DNA of 64,000 bases from Pardosa pseudoannulata (taxonomy: Eukaryota > Arthropoda > Arachnida > Araneae > Lycosidae), in contig CM063510.1 in assembly GCA_032207245.1 (NCBI GenBank), positions 43,304,556 through 43,368,555 on the forward strand, written 5' to 3'. Positions 39,773 through 51,416 of this stretch are shown here, one piece after another. Every line of letters starts with the position of its first letter. Position 1 is the first letter of the stretch. The notes under the pieces were generated by a model, which saw nothing but the letters and a program-made list of their open reading frames with translations, searched no databases and was not told the origin of the DNA. Both the position numbers and the translations under genes were made by a program.

Positions 39773-39954
39773 GCCGAACGATAGCCGAATGGTTAGGGTG
39801 CTGGCCTTCGGAACCGGAATTCGTGGGTTCGAATCCCACTATGGCATGGGTGTTCGTAGCCGTTCGGAATCGGCTTTAAGCAGTAGGTCCCGGTCTCATT
39901 AGCCCTCGTGTTGCAAAAAGTAGACCGTAGCACTCCAAACCAAACCATTTATAA
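39773..39954 (+). mobile_element. tRNA-derived SINE, best-preserved copy
   Basis: It is flanked by a 14-bp target duplication TCTTAAAGCAATAG (39759-39772 and 39955-39968). The tRNA-like head has A box TAGCCGAATGG (39782-39792) and B box GGTTCGAATCC (39826-39836). The region where an anticodon arm would be reads CTGGCCTTCGGAACCGG; its 7-base loop CTTCGGA is compatible with a tRNA-Arg(TCG) origin (inference). A body of ~100 bp and a CCAAACCAAACC tail follow. Pol III promoter, tRNA head and target duplications together make this a near-certain SINE and not a functional tRNA gene. Confidence 0.95.
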
Positions 39955-39968
39955 TCTTAAAGCAATAG

Positions 39969-40979
39969 TTAGATTTAGTGAAAATCTGCAGATGAAATTA
40001 CTTCTGAAACTTTAATTGAGTTTGCTATTATTGCATATTAAGTCCGACATTAACACTCTTTCACTAATCATATCAAGCTAGTTAATATCCCCACTTTTTC
40101 CATTGATCATCATTACTTCCAAACGATTACAGAATTTAATTAATGCTTTTTATGGATATATTTTTAATTCAAATGTGTTTTGCAGAAGTTAAAATATAAG
40201 GTAAGAATACTGATAAAATCAAACCTACATTAAAAGGCATATATTTTTTCATATATTTTGAAATATAAAATGCCTTTACCACCTAACATTCGAATAAAAA
40301 TTATAAAAAATAATTATGTTCCAGATTTCTAAACTAAAAAGAAGTATATTTTTTAAAATTGCTAGTAATAAAGATTATAACGAATTGGAGCAAAAGAGTC
40401 ACTACTAAAATTTGTACCCCTAACAAAAGTAAAGTTTCTCTGCCCTTAGAAGCTACTCATGCTTGTTTAATACCAGTAAAATTTTGACTAATACAGATTC
40501 TTATTGGCAAATTGTTGATAATATATAAGTAAATAGAGTTTGTCGATAACGGAGAACGTGTTCAAATTGCACTACAAATTTGTTGTCTAAAACAGTTTGG
40601 AATATGTTTTTAGCAGCAAATATGGCGGGTAAAGTATCACTACAGCAATAGTCACAGCAGTGAATTCATGCTCACCATTTTTCTTCGGGGAAGATTTATT
40701 ACCTGAAACATTTCATTGTCTCAGAAATATATATCTTCGAACAAAAATGAGTTGGAAGAGTTTCCTGGTTGGTTTATCTATTCAATACCGCCTAATGCCA
40801 CTTGACGTTAAGATTTCTGAATCTTTTTTAAATTAACGATTAAGCCATGAAACCACATTGCATACACAATACAAAAATAAATCTACCTGAATTGGAAATA
40901 TGTTCCTATTTTCCCCTGAAGTGTTTCTTTTCAGCCAATACCTTAAATCAACCATTAAAATATTCCAGCCACGTTGAGG
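39969..40979. other. AT-rich spacer
   Basis: Nothing recognised. Confidence 0.5.
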
Positions 40980-40993
40980 GAAAATATGACAGG

Positions 40994-41172
40994 TTTGGTT
41001 GTGCTTCAAGCACTACGGTCTACTCTTTTGCAGCACTATGGCTAATGAGACCTAAACATAATGCTTAAAGCCGATTCCGAATGACCATGGACACCCATGC
41101 CTCAGTGGGATTTTCAAGCCATGAGTACAGGTACTAAAGTTCAGCTCTCTAACCGTTTGACCATCGTTTGGC
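40994..41172 (-). mobile_element. tRNA-derived SINE, diverged
   Basis: Flanked by GAAAATATGACAGG (40980-40993) and GAAAATATGGCAGG (41173-41186), a 14-bp duplication with one change. The body matches the other copies; the B box is disrupted. Confidence 0.88.
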
Positions 41173-41186
41173 GAAAATATGGCAGG

Positions 41187-42445
41187 ACCACACCATATTC
41201 AAAGCAAAGATTCGTTTATGTACTTACTTGTAATAGTACGCGTCACATTTTAAAAGTAGTAAATAAACCCATGTGAACTGTAAATCTATAAAGACACTTT
41301 AAATTTTAAAGATTTTTAATCATTCTTTGAAGCCTGGGGATTTTTAGGAGATATTGTAAAGTGAAATAACAGAAATGACATAGGTAAAGGAGGTAATCTA
41401 AAAAATTACTAAGACTGTTACCAAAAGACATAAAACTACGAATCATCATACAAAATCTCCATTTACATAAAAGCATCCAAGGAATTAGCATTTCTAAATT
41501 TCATCGTCCTGTTCCAAGTTACTTTCAGCAATTAGACTCCATTTATAATTATTTTTATTCTGTGTTTTCAACACAAACTGCATCAGGAGATTAAACAGTC
41601 ACTATACAAGTTAAATGGAGACTTCCGTATATACTAAAATTTTCGGGGAATACTACTGAAAAGATATACTGGAGAAAAAGAAAATAAAACCTTGCAAATA
41701 CTTGGCATCTAAAAAGAGTAGTAACAAATATTGGTAGAGGCTCAAACTGTTTCAAATTATGGCTGATATGAATTTTCTACTATTCCGTAAATTCATAAAT
41801 CAACGGGTTACCTTGGCGAGCACTAGATCCATTTTTCATCTGGACTTCTCAAAAAATAAATTATCCGATGAGCATTTCCATATAAGGAATTTATTGTGAC
41901 CACAATTTCTTAACACTAAATTACTTCCCGTATGAAAAAGCGATAAATTTGTTATTTCTTTTATGTGAAATGTGTAATGGCTAAACATTTATAGCAACAC
42001 ACATAACAAACTGGCTCAGTATTTTAAATTTGAAATAAAGTCAAAATGTGGGACGATTACAGACAATTTCAAAAACATAATTTATATAATTCTTAAACAT
42101 TTACTACAAATATCAAAGATATATCAATAAATCTTTTTCATTTTAGGATTGTATAATTCTAAAATTATTTTTAGGGCTTTTAGTACACTTCTTTGAAAGA
42201 ACATTACGGTTACTCTATTTAAATTTTCCCCAATTCCACGGAACAGTTACTGAGAGTAGTTACTACTTTCCGTAACTGTAACTAATGTGACTGAATTTGT
42301 AAATTAAGTGAAATTAAACAGAAAATATATGCTGGCAATACCTGAAGATATGTCCCAGAGTTTGATGGATTACGTAATTTTACTGTAAAGTCATGAAAGT
42401 CAATACACTGCAGTAAAAAGTCTAGGCAGATTTGTTCTTAACACC
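41187..42445. other. AT-rich spacer
   Basis: Nothing recognised. Confidence 0.5.
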
Positions 42446-42574
42446 TTAACACTAGATTTACAGATGTTGATAATATACCTATTTTACTGAAGCGAGCTAA
42501 TTTGACTCATACAAGAAATTGAAGATTTTTACAAAGAAAATAGTTCCAATTTAATTTAAATAAAATGTTTATAA

Positions 42575-42790
42575 TCAAAAAATTCTTGGAAAACATTTTT
42601 TACTTATAAAATCTGTTTTTGAAACACATTTTCTGCAAACAATTCTATTACATTTAGCACAATGGTTTCTACATCTGTTTCTTTTGCATGGTTGTTGAAC
42701 TTGATAATTCTTCCGTGCGTCAGTAGCATGAATTTCTGTCAGTGGAAGTGTCCTCGACTTCTTCTCTATATTTACTTCATAGCTCTTCAT
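42575..42790 (-). pseudogene. piggyBac-type cysteine-rich C-terminal domain remnant
   Basis: A 71-codon frame reads ...QPCKRNRCRNHCAKCNRIVC, then RKC. Spaced Cys/His pairs next to an inverted end with a TTAA target suggest the C-terminal zinc-binding domain of a piggyBac transposase. The context supports this more than the residues alone. No catalytic core is attached. Confidence 0.6.
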
Positions 42791-43034
42791 CTAATTGGAA
42801 AATAAAATCTTTTCGTAAAATATTTACTTGGGTCGTCCCTTTATACAGAACTGTTAAACCATTCTATGAGTCAAATTGGCTCACAACCGTAAACATAGGT
42901 ATACCACATTTGATAATGCGAAATGAAGGGGTCTGTTGGGAAGAGGAATGAAAGTTTACATATATTTTATTACTTAACTAAAATCCAACGTTTGTTTTTG
43001 AAGAGTGATATTAAAGTTTTATGTATATACATAT

Positions 43035-43046
<12 letters not shown>

Positions 43047-43126
<80 letters not shown>
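43047..43126. repeat. (TA)n array, left flank of hAT-like insert
   Basis: A TA tract runs directly into the CAGTGGCGTGCGG end of the insert. Confidence 0.97.
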
Positions 43127-43129
<3 letters not shown>

Positions 43130-44323
43130 TGGCGTGCGGTAGGTTTTCATGCAGGGTGTGCAGAGAACATGGGTTTTCCAATAAATCTTTAATATTGAGA
43201 CATCTGAGTTCTCCGTTCTGAAACGGGTTATTTATTATGAATATGAATTTAAATATTACAATAAATAAAATAATTACCTACGAGTAGTCGAGTTATAACT
43301 ATAAAAACAGCTAAACGTATGAGAATTCTACTAGCTCTGAAGCCAAAATCATGTCTTTTGTTGTATGGTGTCATATCGGCGTCGAAAAAGCAACGCTTCG
43401 GGCTTCTCCGAAAAACTTATATGTTCAGCAACGTAGAACCACATGGCGCCCGCCGCTACTGTTCCTCATCCGGATGCTCGTTGGTGCCTAAAACCCGAAC
43501 GTCTATTCCACGTGCAGAGGATTTCACTGCACGCTAGCACAATAGAGTGACCTGTTTCTTGTTCGGTCAGTGGATTAAATTATATTTATTAATTGTTTTT
43601 GACATTTGGAAATCATATATTCTGCGAAAAACATCTTGACAATTTTTAAAAACAAAACCAGGTGTTACAGATATAATTTATATATTGTGTGTAAGACACA
43701 ATGAATGGTAAAATTTGGACTGTTCAATTAAAATTATTTCTTTAAAACAAAACCACATTGTCTTTCAGATAATTATTTCAATAAATAGAATACATCACTG
43801 AAATTATTTTACTACACTAAAACATATTTCCCTTTATATTGATGAAATACTTCTTTATATTTCCATGAAAACAAAATCTTACAATATATAAATTTAAACA
43901 TTTACTGTCTGCAAAATCGTACGGCCAGTTAATCAGTAAAAATACCAAAATCGCTTCAGCACGTAAGTATACAACGCTTAATAAACCGTACCTTCGGATG
44001 ATTCTGAATGCCAAGTGCAGGAAAAATGGCTGCACTTGCCTCAGTGCCATAGTATGCTGTTCTTCTCCAGTAGCGCATACATATAAAGCGAGATTTTCAA
44101 TTTAGTGCGAAGTGCGTACACATTAGAACTTCGTATGTTTGTTTGCTTTTGAACGCATTGCGGAAATACAAGTAAACAAATCAACATAATATTTGAATAT
44201 ATTATAAATAATATTTATTATATACCATATAAAGATAGGTAGACTTAGGTGCAGAAAATTGTTGTCCATTATAATTTTGCCAGGGTGTGCAGTGCACACC
44301 CTGCACATATGGACCGCACGCCA

Positions 44324-44326
<3 letters not shown>
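43127..44326. mobile_element. hAT-like non-autonomous DNA transposon, copy 1
   Basis: The 1200-bp segment has perfect 14-bp inverted ends CAGTGGCGTGCGGT...ACCGCACGCCACTG. CAGNGGCG-type ends are typical of hAT transposons, which make 8-bp target duplications; here both flanks are TA repeat, so the duplication (presumably ATATATAT) cannot be told from the array. A subterminal near-palindrome GGGTGTGCAGTGCACACCC lies at 44283-44301. No transposase domain is readable. The second copy at 54562-55743 is in the opposite orientation. Confidence 0.82.

Positions 44327-44388
<62 letters not shown>
44327..44388. repeat. (TA)n array, right flank of hAT-like insert
   Basis: TA tract directly abutting the CCACTG end of the insert. 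Confidence 0.97.
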
Positions 44389-44390
<2 letters not shown>

Positions 44391-44440
44391 ATCAAATTTT
44401 TAATGAGTCAAATTATCTCGGTCCGTAAATCTAGTGTTAA

Positions 44441-45240
44441 TGTTTTTTTTGGAACCCAATGAACATTACGAGACATAGAGCTTCGTATTAGATTTTAAAT
44501 CTTTTTTCGCTAGCTTTAACCTATTTCGCTTACTTTAACACTATTAACGACTAGCATAATACTACCTTCTTACACTACTTTCTACCAGAAATTTGTGTTA
44601 ATTTATTTTAAATACTAGACATTTTTAAAGAATGACTCATGATTATTTTCCTTCCCTCTTATACTGTTGCAGAGTGAACTGTTTGTGGTAAAAATCTCAA
44701 AGCCTAATCCTCGGGCTGTTTACTGCCGAGGGTTTAAAAAAAGACCAGCAAATACTTATAAAAAAATCCTCTATTTTCATCTTACATTTGATGAATTGAC
44801 TATGATGTCTCACATGAACAGGACACACATGGACCTGTTGATTTATGAAATCGTCATCTTCAGGAAGGAAAGTGAAGAAGATGATTTTCATAAGAAATAC
44901 ACAAATCTACAATTCTACAATTCCTTTGTGGCTTTTTTAACAATCTAAGTAGGCAAAAACTATATGTACAGAACAAGGAATTTCAGATATCCCTGGAAGA
45001 ACTGACAGCTGTTTCAGTAAAGTATTAAGATAGCCGCAAGTAACAATTATACAGCTTACAATTTTGAGAAAAATGAAAAAAAATGCAATCTCAATGAATC
45101 CTGTCCATTTTAATTTAGATAACTGGGAACGTAAAAAATAGTCAATTAAAACGTAAGTTGAGAAACATTTCAAGATCTATAGGTCAATCTTTTATATATA
45201 TATTTCAAGATATTTATAAGTTATTATAATGTACAAAATA
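44441..45240. other. AT-rich spacer
   Basis: A 93-codon plus-strand frame (44667-44948) overlaps a 64-codon minus-strand frame. I recognise no domain and do not call a gene. Confidence 0.5.
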
Positions 45241-45244
45241 TTAA

Positions 45245-45871
45245 TACTTCGCTTGCGGGCAACGTATTTTTACGTTTTTTGTAGTCTGTCAATGGAGCAC
45301 GGGTCACGTAAAAATACGTATTTAGTAGAGTTGTGGTGGATACCCGCTAAACACCATAAATCTACTAAATACGTATAATTATATGTATGTTTGACATTAT
45401 AAGCCTGTTGTTTGCTATGCAACGTTTTGCATTTTTCTTTCCACAAGTTATGATTGTCGAGTTACTCGGTCTTTTGTTGCGTTATTTCGTCTTCAATCGA
45501 ATTCCTAGATGCAGAACGTACAAGTCGTGTATTGTCAATTTGTAGCTTGGTTTTTTATTGTTGAATACAAAATTGATAAAATGAGCCGTTGTGACAAAGA
45601 TAGTGATGAAGAAATATGCGCTGACATATTATCGGACTTTAATATTAAAATCGTTTATTTTTGGGATTTCGTAAAAATATTGGTTTTTTTTTTTTGTTAC
45701 ATAATCATACAGTATATATTAAAGTGAAAAATAAAAAAATGTTCGTTCATAAAAACAAGGTAGTTTTCTATTTACTGCGATTTTTTAGAATAACTAAACT
45801 TTCGCGCGATTCACGAAAAAACGCCCGCTGCACGTGTAAATTGGTGATGAAGTATACTCGCATGCCAAGTG
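45245..45871 (+). mobile_element. piggyBac-derived element with N-terminal transposase scrap, copy B
   Basis: TTAA at 45241-45244 and 45872-45875 flank 627 bp with ends TACTTCGCTTGCGGGC and GCATGCCAAGTG. It is the reverse complement of 23166-23797 along its whole length, including the internal hairpin near the left end (about 45317-45378). A frame from about 45581 reads MSRCDKDSDEEICADILSDF, then degrades. The shared start codon and acidic N-terminus in two copies indicate that the element arose from a larger autonomous one by deletion of the core. Confidence 0.87.
45581..45665 (+). pseudogene. piggyBac transposase N-terminal remnant
   Basis: MSRCDKDSDEEICADILSDF is the start of an acidic N-terminal region as in piggyBac transposases. 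The frame becomes AT-rich low-complexity sequence soon after. The 23-kb copy has the same start. Confidence 0.7.
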
Positions 45872-45875
45872 TTAA

Positions 45876-46753
45876 ATTAGCCAATAACATAGCGGCTTTT
45901 AAAAAGAGGAACATTTAATCAGGAGAAACAATGTGTGCTTAAATACCGAACTGTGAACATAACAACTCCATTTTAAATCGCTCTTTCCAATAAATAAGGG
46001 TAGAAAGGTATAGTTTCAATTCGATGAATAATTAAATATTCAAGATATTTATTCCAGTGAATGGATTTGAAACCATTCTATATGTTCACGCCTGGCAACA
46101 GGATATTTCTAATTCTCGATTGTAATTTAATTACTCCCCAAGGGTAATTTAACACTACGTTTACATAATTATCTGCGAAAATTCAGAACTTTTAATTTAA
46201 ACAAAATATGAGTGTTTATTAACTTAATTGAAGTTTTAAAAACTGGTGTGATAGGTTTATACAAATGTTATCGAAAACTAAGCTGCACATATAAACGTTC
46301 AAATATTTTATTTGCGTAAAATGAGACACTTTTCAGAGCACAAATGAAAAGAAATAAATGGGATTTTTAACTTATATTTACAGTTAACACGAAATGGGAG
46401 CCGGTTTTTAATGAGAAAACATTGAATGGTTTGTCCGTAGAGACACTCACGTTTATCGAATTTCGGTTCGAGCGAACGAAATTAAATATCTGGAATTCCG
46501 TTGTTATGACATTTCTTAAGATATGCATTGACATTTAAATGAAGAAACTTGTCAATGAATGTAATTCAGAGTTAGGTTTCTTTGATTAAAGTAATAGATT
46601 AATAATATTTGATGGATATTTTGCAAAATGTGTGCAGCTAAAAGGTTTTATATTATGTTTATGCAAGTTTGAAAAAAAAAATTAGAATTGAATCATAACA
46701 TAAATTTTCAATTATATATAGTCAAAATTAGATCAGTTGCATGTATAGTCTAT
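45876..46753. other. AT-rich spacer
   Basis: Nothing recognised. Confidence 0.5.
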
Positions 46754-46871
46754 TTAACACGTTAACTGCCATGGGGGGGTCATCGGTGACGAGTACTCGA
46801 CTTGGTTACAGTACCCTGGAGACCAATGGTGACCGGCGAAGCAGCAAATAATAATGTGGTGAGGTGATTTA

Positions 46872-46975
46872 GATAATTAATATAATAGATAATTAATATA
46901 ATTGATATAATTAATATAATTGATATAATTAATATAATTGATACAATTAATATAATTGATTAATTAATATAATTG
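46872..46975. repeat. AT-rich tandem repeat, 16-18-bp unit
   Basis: Six imperfect units of GATATAATTAATATAATT. Confidence 0.93.
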
Positions 46976-47152
46976 TTATAAATAAAGCGAGAAATGAATT
47001 GCTTGGTATCTATATCTGACTTCATCACATCTTTTATAAAGGGGACAGGACCTATAAAAATTAATTCTACGGATTTTCGTCGTGTACGGGACTCTTGGTC
47101 GGGGTTCTGATCCCAGTCCCAGGTTAGAATCACGTCTCCGTACATGACAGTA

Positions 47153-47690
47153 AATAAGAATATACCTTTGTGGGGTTATTTATGAGTCCCTAAGGGACAG
47201 TGCCCAATTTGAAGGGACACGGTTTTCCCCATGTTGCAGTTTCAAGGCGGGGGAAAAAAGAGACCAATAGATTTATACAGCTCTCCTGATTGGACGAAGA
47301 GAAATAAGAAAGGGCACAGATGAAAAATATATAAAATAAAGTAAAGTCTAGAAAAACAAGAGCGTTCGGGAGTTGAGGAGAGAAGTTCGACAGTGAGAGT
47401 TCGAGGTCGAGAATCAGTTTTCGATAGCGAGTGTTCAGGACTCGAGGACAGAGTTCGGGGACCAAAGAAAGACCTCGACATCTCGCAATGACCAGATGTG
47501 TTCCAGCGCATCCGCTTTTCACAATCACCCAAGTCAACAACTTGGGCTTTCTTTCACAAGACTCAAGTCAACATTGTCACCCCACCAATTGAGATAGTAC
47601 TTAAAGTGTCTACATCATTTCACAAGACCGTCCAACCGGAGTATCGCCTTGGCACACTAAATAGATCCACAAAGGTACTTATTAGAGATA
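47153..47690. mobile_element. GC-rich island with inverted ends, unclassified insert
   Basis: TACCTTTGTGG at 47163-47173 and its complement CCACAAAGGTA at 47668-47678 bracket ~515 bp, and the similarity continues both inward (TTATTTA / TATTTAG) and outward (AATAAG). A TATA-like TATATAAAATAAAG (about 47328) precedes a leader of GAGTTCGAGG-like repeats (47365-47465). It could be a DNA element or an LTR; I could not decide. Long open frames on the minus strand here (116 and 96 codons) follow base composition only. Confidence 0.45.
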
Positions 47691-48280
47691 TTTGAATTTG
47701 GAATTAGGTCCTCTCTCTTCTTTATTTATTTTTACTAAAATGTTAAGATATTATTTATGTTAAATCTAAAATAATGTGGCATCTAGTAAAAAGTTTGGAA
47801 GGAGCAAATTTTATGAAGTTTAAATCAAATTGTTTTTTTTTTCGTATATAGTCTTGTATATAGAGTAATAATAAATTTGCTTAGTTTTATTTTAAACTAT
47901 AAACCTTGTATGTGCATTTTTAAAACTATATTGTTTGATTTTAATAACTCTTAATTTAGCTGATTAGTTTTTTTATGTTTAAGTCTGTAGTCTCTCAGAA
48001 CCTGTGGTTGAATTTAAACTTAAATAATCTACACAACTCAACCCAGATAATCTTTAGTCTTTGAGACGAACAAAATAATAACCACTATAATTTTGATCAT
48101 AGGTAAATACCTAAATTTACTGAGAGAACTACATGACAAATAAAAGTACATAATTATAGTAAATATGGATACTGATAATTTTTTTAATAATTCCATTGTT
48201 ATTATAATGGTCTGAAGAAATTAATGCAATGTAGAACATACAAACATAATTTTATTAGTACATTAAAAGTATACATTTTA

Positions 48281-48400
48281 TCAGTGCATATTGCGATGAG
48301 TCAGATTGAAACATTCAAGACAAACAAAAGGTGAATCAAAGCAATCGGAACAATATTTCACCTCTTTTTCAGTTTAATTCTTTGCTCTAGGTCTTCCTAG
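48281..48400 (-). pseudogene. piggyBac transposase C-terminal cysteine-rich domain remnant
   Basis: The minus-strand frame contains EKEVKYCSDCFDSPFVCLEC followed by FNLTH and ends at a stop at 48281. C-x2-C...VCLxCF...H is the canonical pattern of the piggyBac C-terminal domain. An upstream stop shows decay. Confidence 0.83.
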
Positions 48401-48662
48401 CTGCTCTGAATACTAAAGAACGAGAGTAATCACTTAGCAGTCGAAGCACGATTGTTTAAAAAAAGGACAATCGTAATAATTGCCTACCTCGCCGTGGGAG
48501 TCATCGGTGACCTCCACTACGAAAACTGCTTAAAGCCTTATTTTATAACTCATTTTATCTGCTGCAAATAATAGTTCAGCATAATATGCATAGCGTAATG
48601 AAAAGTTCACGTCGGCGCCTTGGGGAAACGAATGAAAATGCGTCTGGAAGTCAACGTGTTAA

Positions 48663-50869
48663 AGAAACCTCTATTATGAGTTTCATTATTTTAGGACTTT
48701 TTGTTTGCTGAAGATTTTTAGATTTTAATAATCATAAAAAAAGCCGTGAAGAAGTCTATCCTATATTATATTTAGTAACAGAAATGAAGAACTGAATTAC
48801 TCGCAAATGAAGCTTCAAGCAACAGATTAACCAATGAAGAAGAAAATATGAAAACGTTTCCTCAAATGAATGCAAAAAGAGTGTTGAATGCCAAGAAAAT
48901 AAGAAATGTAGATTGTCCTAATATACCTGTATAAAATTTAATGAATATTTTTGTTTGGAGCATGTAGTAATAATGGGCCAGAAATGTAAAGCTGAAAGCT
49001 AATCTTAAATTCAGAATTGATCTAGAGTAGAATTGATTTACTTTATCATTTTTGTGGTATGTAATGTTATGCTATATTTTACATTTTCATCTGTATTAAT
49101 TGCCTTTTTAATATGTTTTTAAAACATTATTCTAAATAGTATGTAACAACATTTATAAAAAGTAAGATAAACAAGAAATATTTAAGAAGTAAAAAGTTCA
49201 GGTGTAACCAACTAGGATCTGAAAAGAACAAAAATAGAACAATTTGAGTGACACAAATCAAAAGAAATCATAACAAACAATCATGAATTTGTGGGATACA
49301 GCCCGTCGAGTGCTACAGACTGGAATTCGCAAAAGATGGAATGTTAAATTATAATTTTTTAAAAATTTATTTAAATAAATTAAAAAACCGTTTAAACAGG
49401 TTTTACTTTCCTGATTATACTCTAATTTGGATTTTGAAATACGAAATAATTACGTTTACAGTATTACTTAAATTAAGAAAGTTTGGTTAGAGGTTACAAC
49501 TTTAAATTAAGAGACAAATTATTTAAGATAAATTATTTAAGATTATTTAAGGGGTCTAAAGAGTCTTACTTTGTCACAGAATACTAAATTTTACATGTTA
49601 TAAATTATTTTTCCTCTTTACATACTTATGAAATTATAATGAAATTTTTACCAACAAATGCTTGAACTGTTCAAAATATATGACATTTTTTCAGATCATA
49701 TAAAATAAATTTTATTACTAAAAATGTTGATATGTTTGATTCATATTTTAAAATCAAAATTTTACTTATATTTCCTACGAGCAGGATTCTAATAAAGATA
49801 TTGGGGCCAGAAACAAAATTTATCTTTCTACGTAAAGAAATATGGTATATCTTGAACGTATATCTCAAATAAAAGCATTTTAACAAGATTAGTACTTTTT
49901 ATTGAATATGATTAAGATAATATTTTAAAAGTATACTTAAATACAGTTATTTAACGTGCTAATTAATATAAGGTGTAAGTTGTTTTACGTAACAAACTAA
50001 ATATATCTACCAAATTTCATCAAGGTATTTCATTATAGTTTTTGAAATACAATACTGGAAATAATAACATTTTAGCAAATGAGAAAAATGCAATTAAAGA
50101 TGAAAATGCTTCTCTTTAACTGTGAAAGAATAATAATTATACATTTAATCATAATTCGATTTCTATTAGAAACTTCGAAAAAAAAGGTACCAAAGTGGAC
50201 AGAAAAGATTGTAGTTTAATATAAAAACATTGAAAAATAAAACTTTTTAAAGTTTTATGAGTCATGTGGCCCTTTAACAAAATCCGTAGTGTAAATGTTT
50301 CTTTATTCATTGTTTTGTAATATTTCCTTGCTTGGAATGTTTATAATTATTACAAATTTTCATTTCTCTTTCTCCACTTTACTGTGATAAAAATATATAA
50401 AAAAAACCAAATCTTTCCTAATTTTTTTCACACACAAAAAAAACGAATCGTTATTTTTAAAAATATTTACTTTTTTTAAGGTTTCTTTACAGACGCAAAT
50501 GTTGTAATTAACGATTTTTTATCAATAATTAATTTCAAAATGTCCCTCCGTATTTCGCGTTACATGCCACTCACACGTATGTAATTAAAAACCTTTATCT
50601 CATCTTTTTAAAAACTTATTTGAAAGTTTTATTTAAAACTCGTAAGTTTAAAAAATGTTGTCATGCATCTTTACTTAATTTTCACCGCATGTGAAGAAAC
50701 AAAAGTTTAATTAGCGTATAAAACGTCACGTAAGGCAGTTTTTTTCTGAGAGTACATTTTTTATGTCTTTTACGTAATTAGATTTTCCATAAATATTTCT
50801 GTTTAGCATTTATATAAAACTATAACTTGAACATATATACAAACCGGGTTTTCAAATTAAACATGAGTG
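48663..50869. other. AT-rich spacer
   Basis: Nothing recognised. Confidence 0.5.
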
Positions 50870-51114
50870 ATTAGGCTTCATTATAGAGAAATTTCACACA
50901 CGTGCATTCTTGAGTTTATCCTTTGGATGTCTAAAAGAAAAATAATTCGTAAGCAACGAAATGACGCTGAGCCAATTTATTCATCACTGTACATAAGTAA
51001 CATCCTTTATTTACAGAGGCTGTTCACACATTTTTTAGACGATGTATATTGTAGTTACAAAATTATATTTCATAAAATTCTTGTGTTTGAAATGTTTTGT
51101 TTGATAGCCCTTAT

Positions 51115-51318
51115 TCATAATTATCTTGCGACACCGTAATTTCCAGGATAATAATGCTTTTTGAAGTGTCAGATGTATTCTATTCCATTCCTCCTGAACA
51201 GCTTTCCAGAGTCTTGTAAAGGTTGTGGTACGACGTTTGGATAATGCAGATTTTTAAAAGTTCGAAAGCACAAAAATCCATAGGTGATACATCGGGACAT
51301 TTAGTAGGCATACCAGTG
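51115..51318 (-). pseudogene. Tc1/mariner-superfamily transposase C-terminal fragment
   Basis: Minus-strand translation gives CPDVSPMDFCAFELLK, then KRRTTTFTRLWKAVQEEW and ALLSWKLRCRKI, with small shifts. P-D-x-S-P-M-D-F in place of PDLNPIE, followed by an LWKxxQEEW segment and a terminal LSWKLRCR, is the tail of one branch of mariner-like transposases. The catalytic start of the protein is missing. It abuts the end of the Gypsy remnant at about 51320-51350. Confidence 0.75.
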
Positions 51319-51416
51319 CAGGGTATGGCCTTGATACCGGTATCCTAAGATCCGCCTCAGAAAAACTCAGAAATTCAGGATTTTTATCTTTCTTTTTATC
51401 ATATTTACTTTCCTTT

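Larger units (their letters stand above)
42450..44436 (-). mobile_element. piggyBac-derived element carrying a nested TA array and hAT-like insert
   Basis: TTAA at 42446-42449 and 44437-44440. Inverted ends: left CACTAGATTTACAGATG, right (reverse complement) CACTAGATTTACGGACC. A subterminal block TGAGTCAAATTRKCTC is present inside both ends and again at about 42867. On the minus strand near the left end a frame holds a cysteine-rich C-terminal piggyBac-type domain. Without the 43047-44388 insert (TA array, 1200-bp hAT-like element, TA array) the host element would be roughly 650 bp and non-autonomous. The nested order shows the piggyBac derivative is the oldest layer. Confidence 0.82.
46758..48658 (-). 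mobile_element. Composite piggyBac-derived element
   Basis: TTAA at 46754-46757 and 48659-48662. Ends: left CACGTTAACTGCCATGG, right (reverse complement) CACGTTGACTTCCAGACG. The subterminal block GGGRGTCATCGGTGAC appears in the same orientation at about 46776 and 48497, so a second element end may lie inside. Contents: an AT-rich 16-18-bp tandem repeat (46872-46975), a GC-rich island with its own inverted ends (47150-47690), and a minus-strand piggyBac cysteine-rich domain scrap (48281-48400). I read it as one old piggyBac derivative later enlarged by other insertions. Confidence 0.72.

Noticed and set aside
39773..39850. Possible functional tRNA gene
   Set aside because: A and B boxes are present, but the acceptor stem does not close and the sequence continues into a SINE body with target duplications.
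44667..44948. 93-codon open frame
   Set aside because: No recognisable motif, an opposite-strand frame overlaps it, and no splice or promoter context could be argued.
47190..47540. 116- and 96-codon minus-strand open frames
   Set aside because: They fall in the GC-rich island and overlap each other in different frames; likely due to composition.
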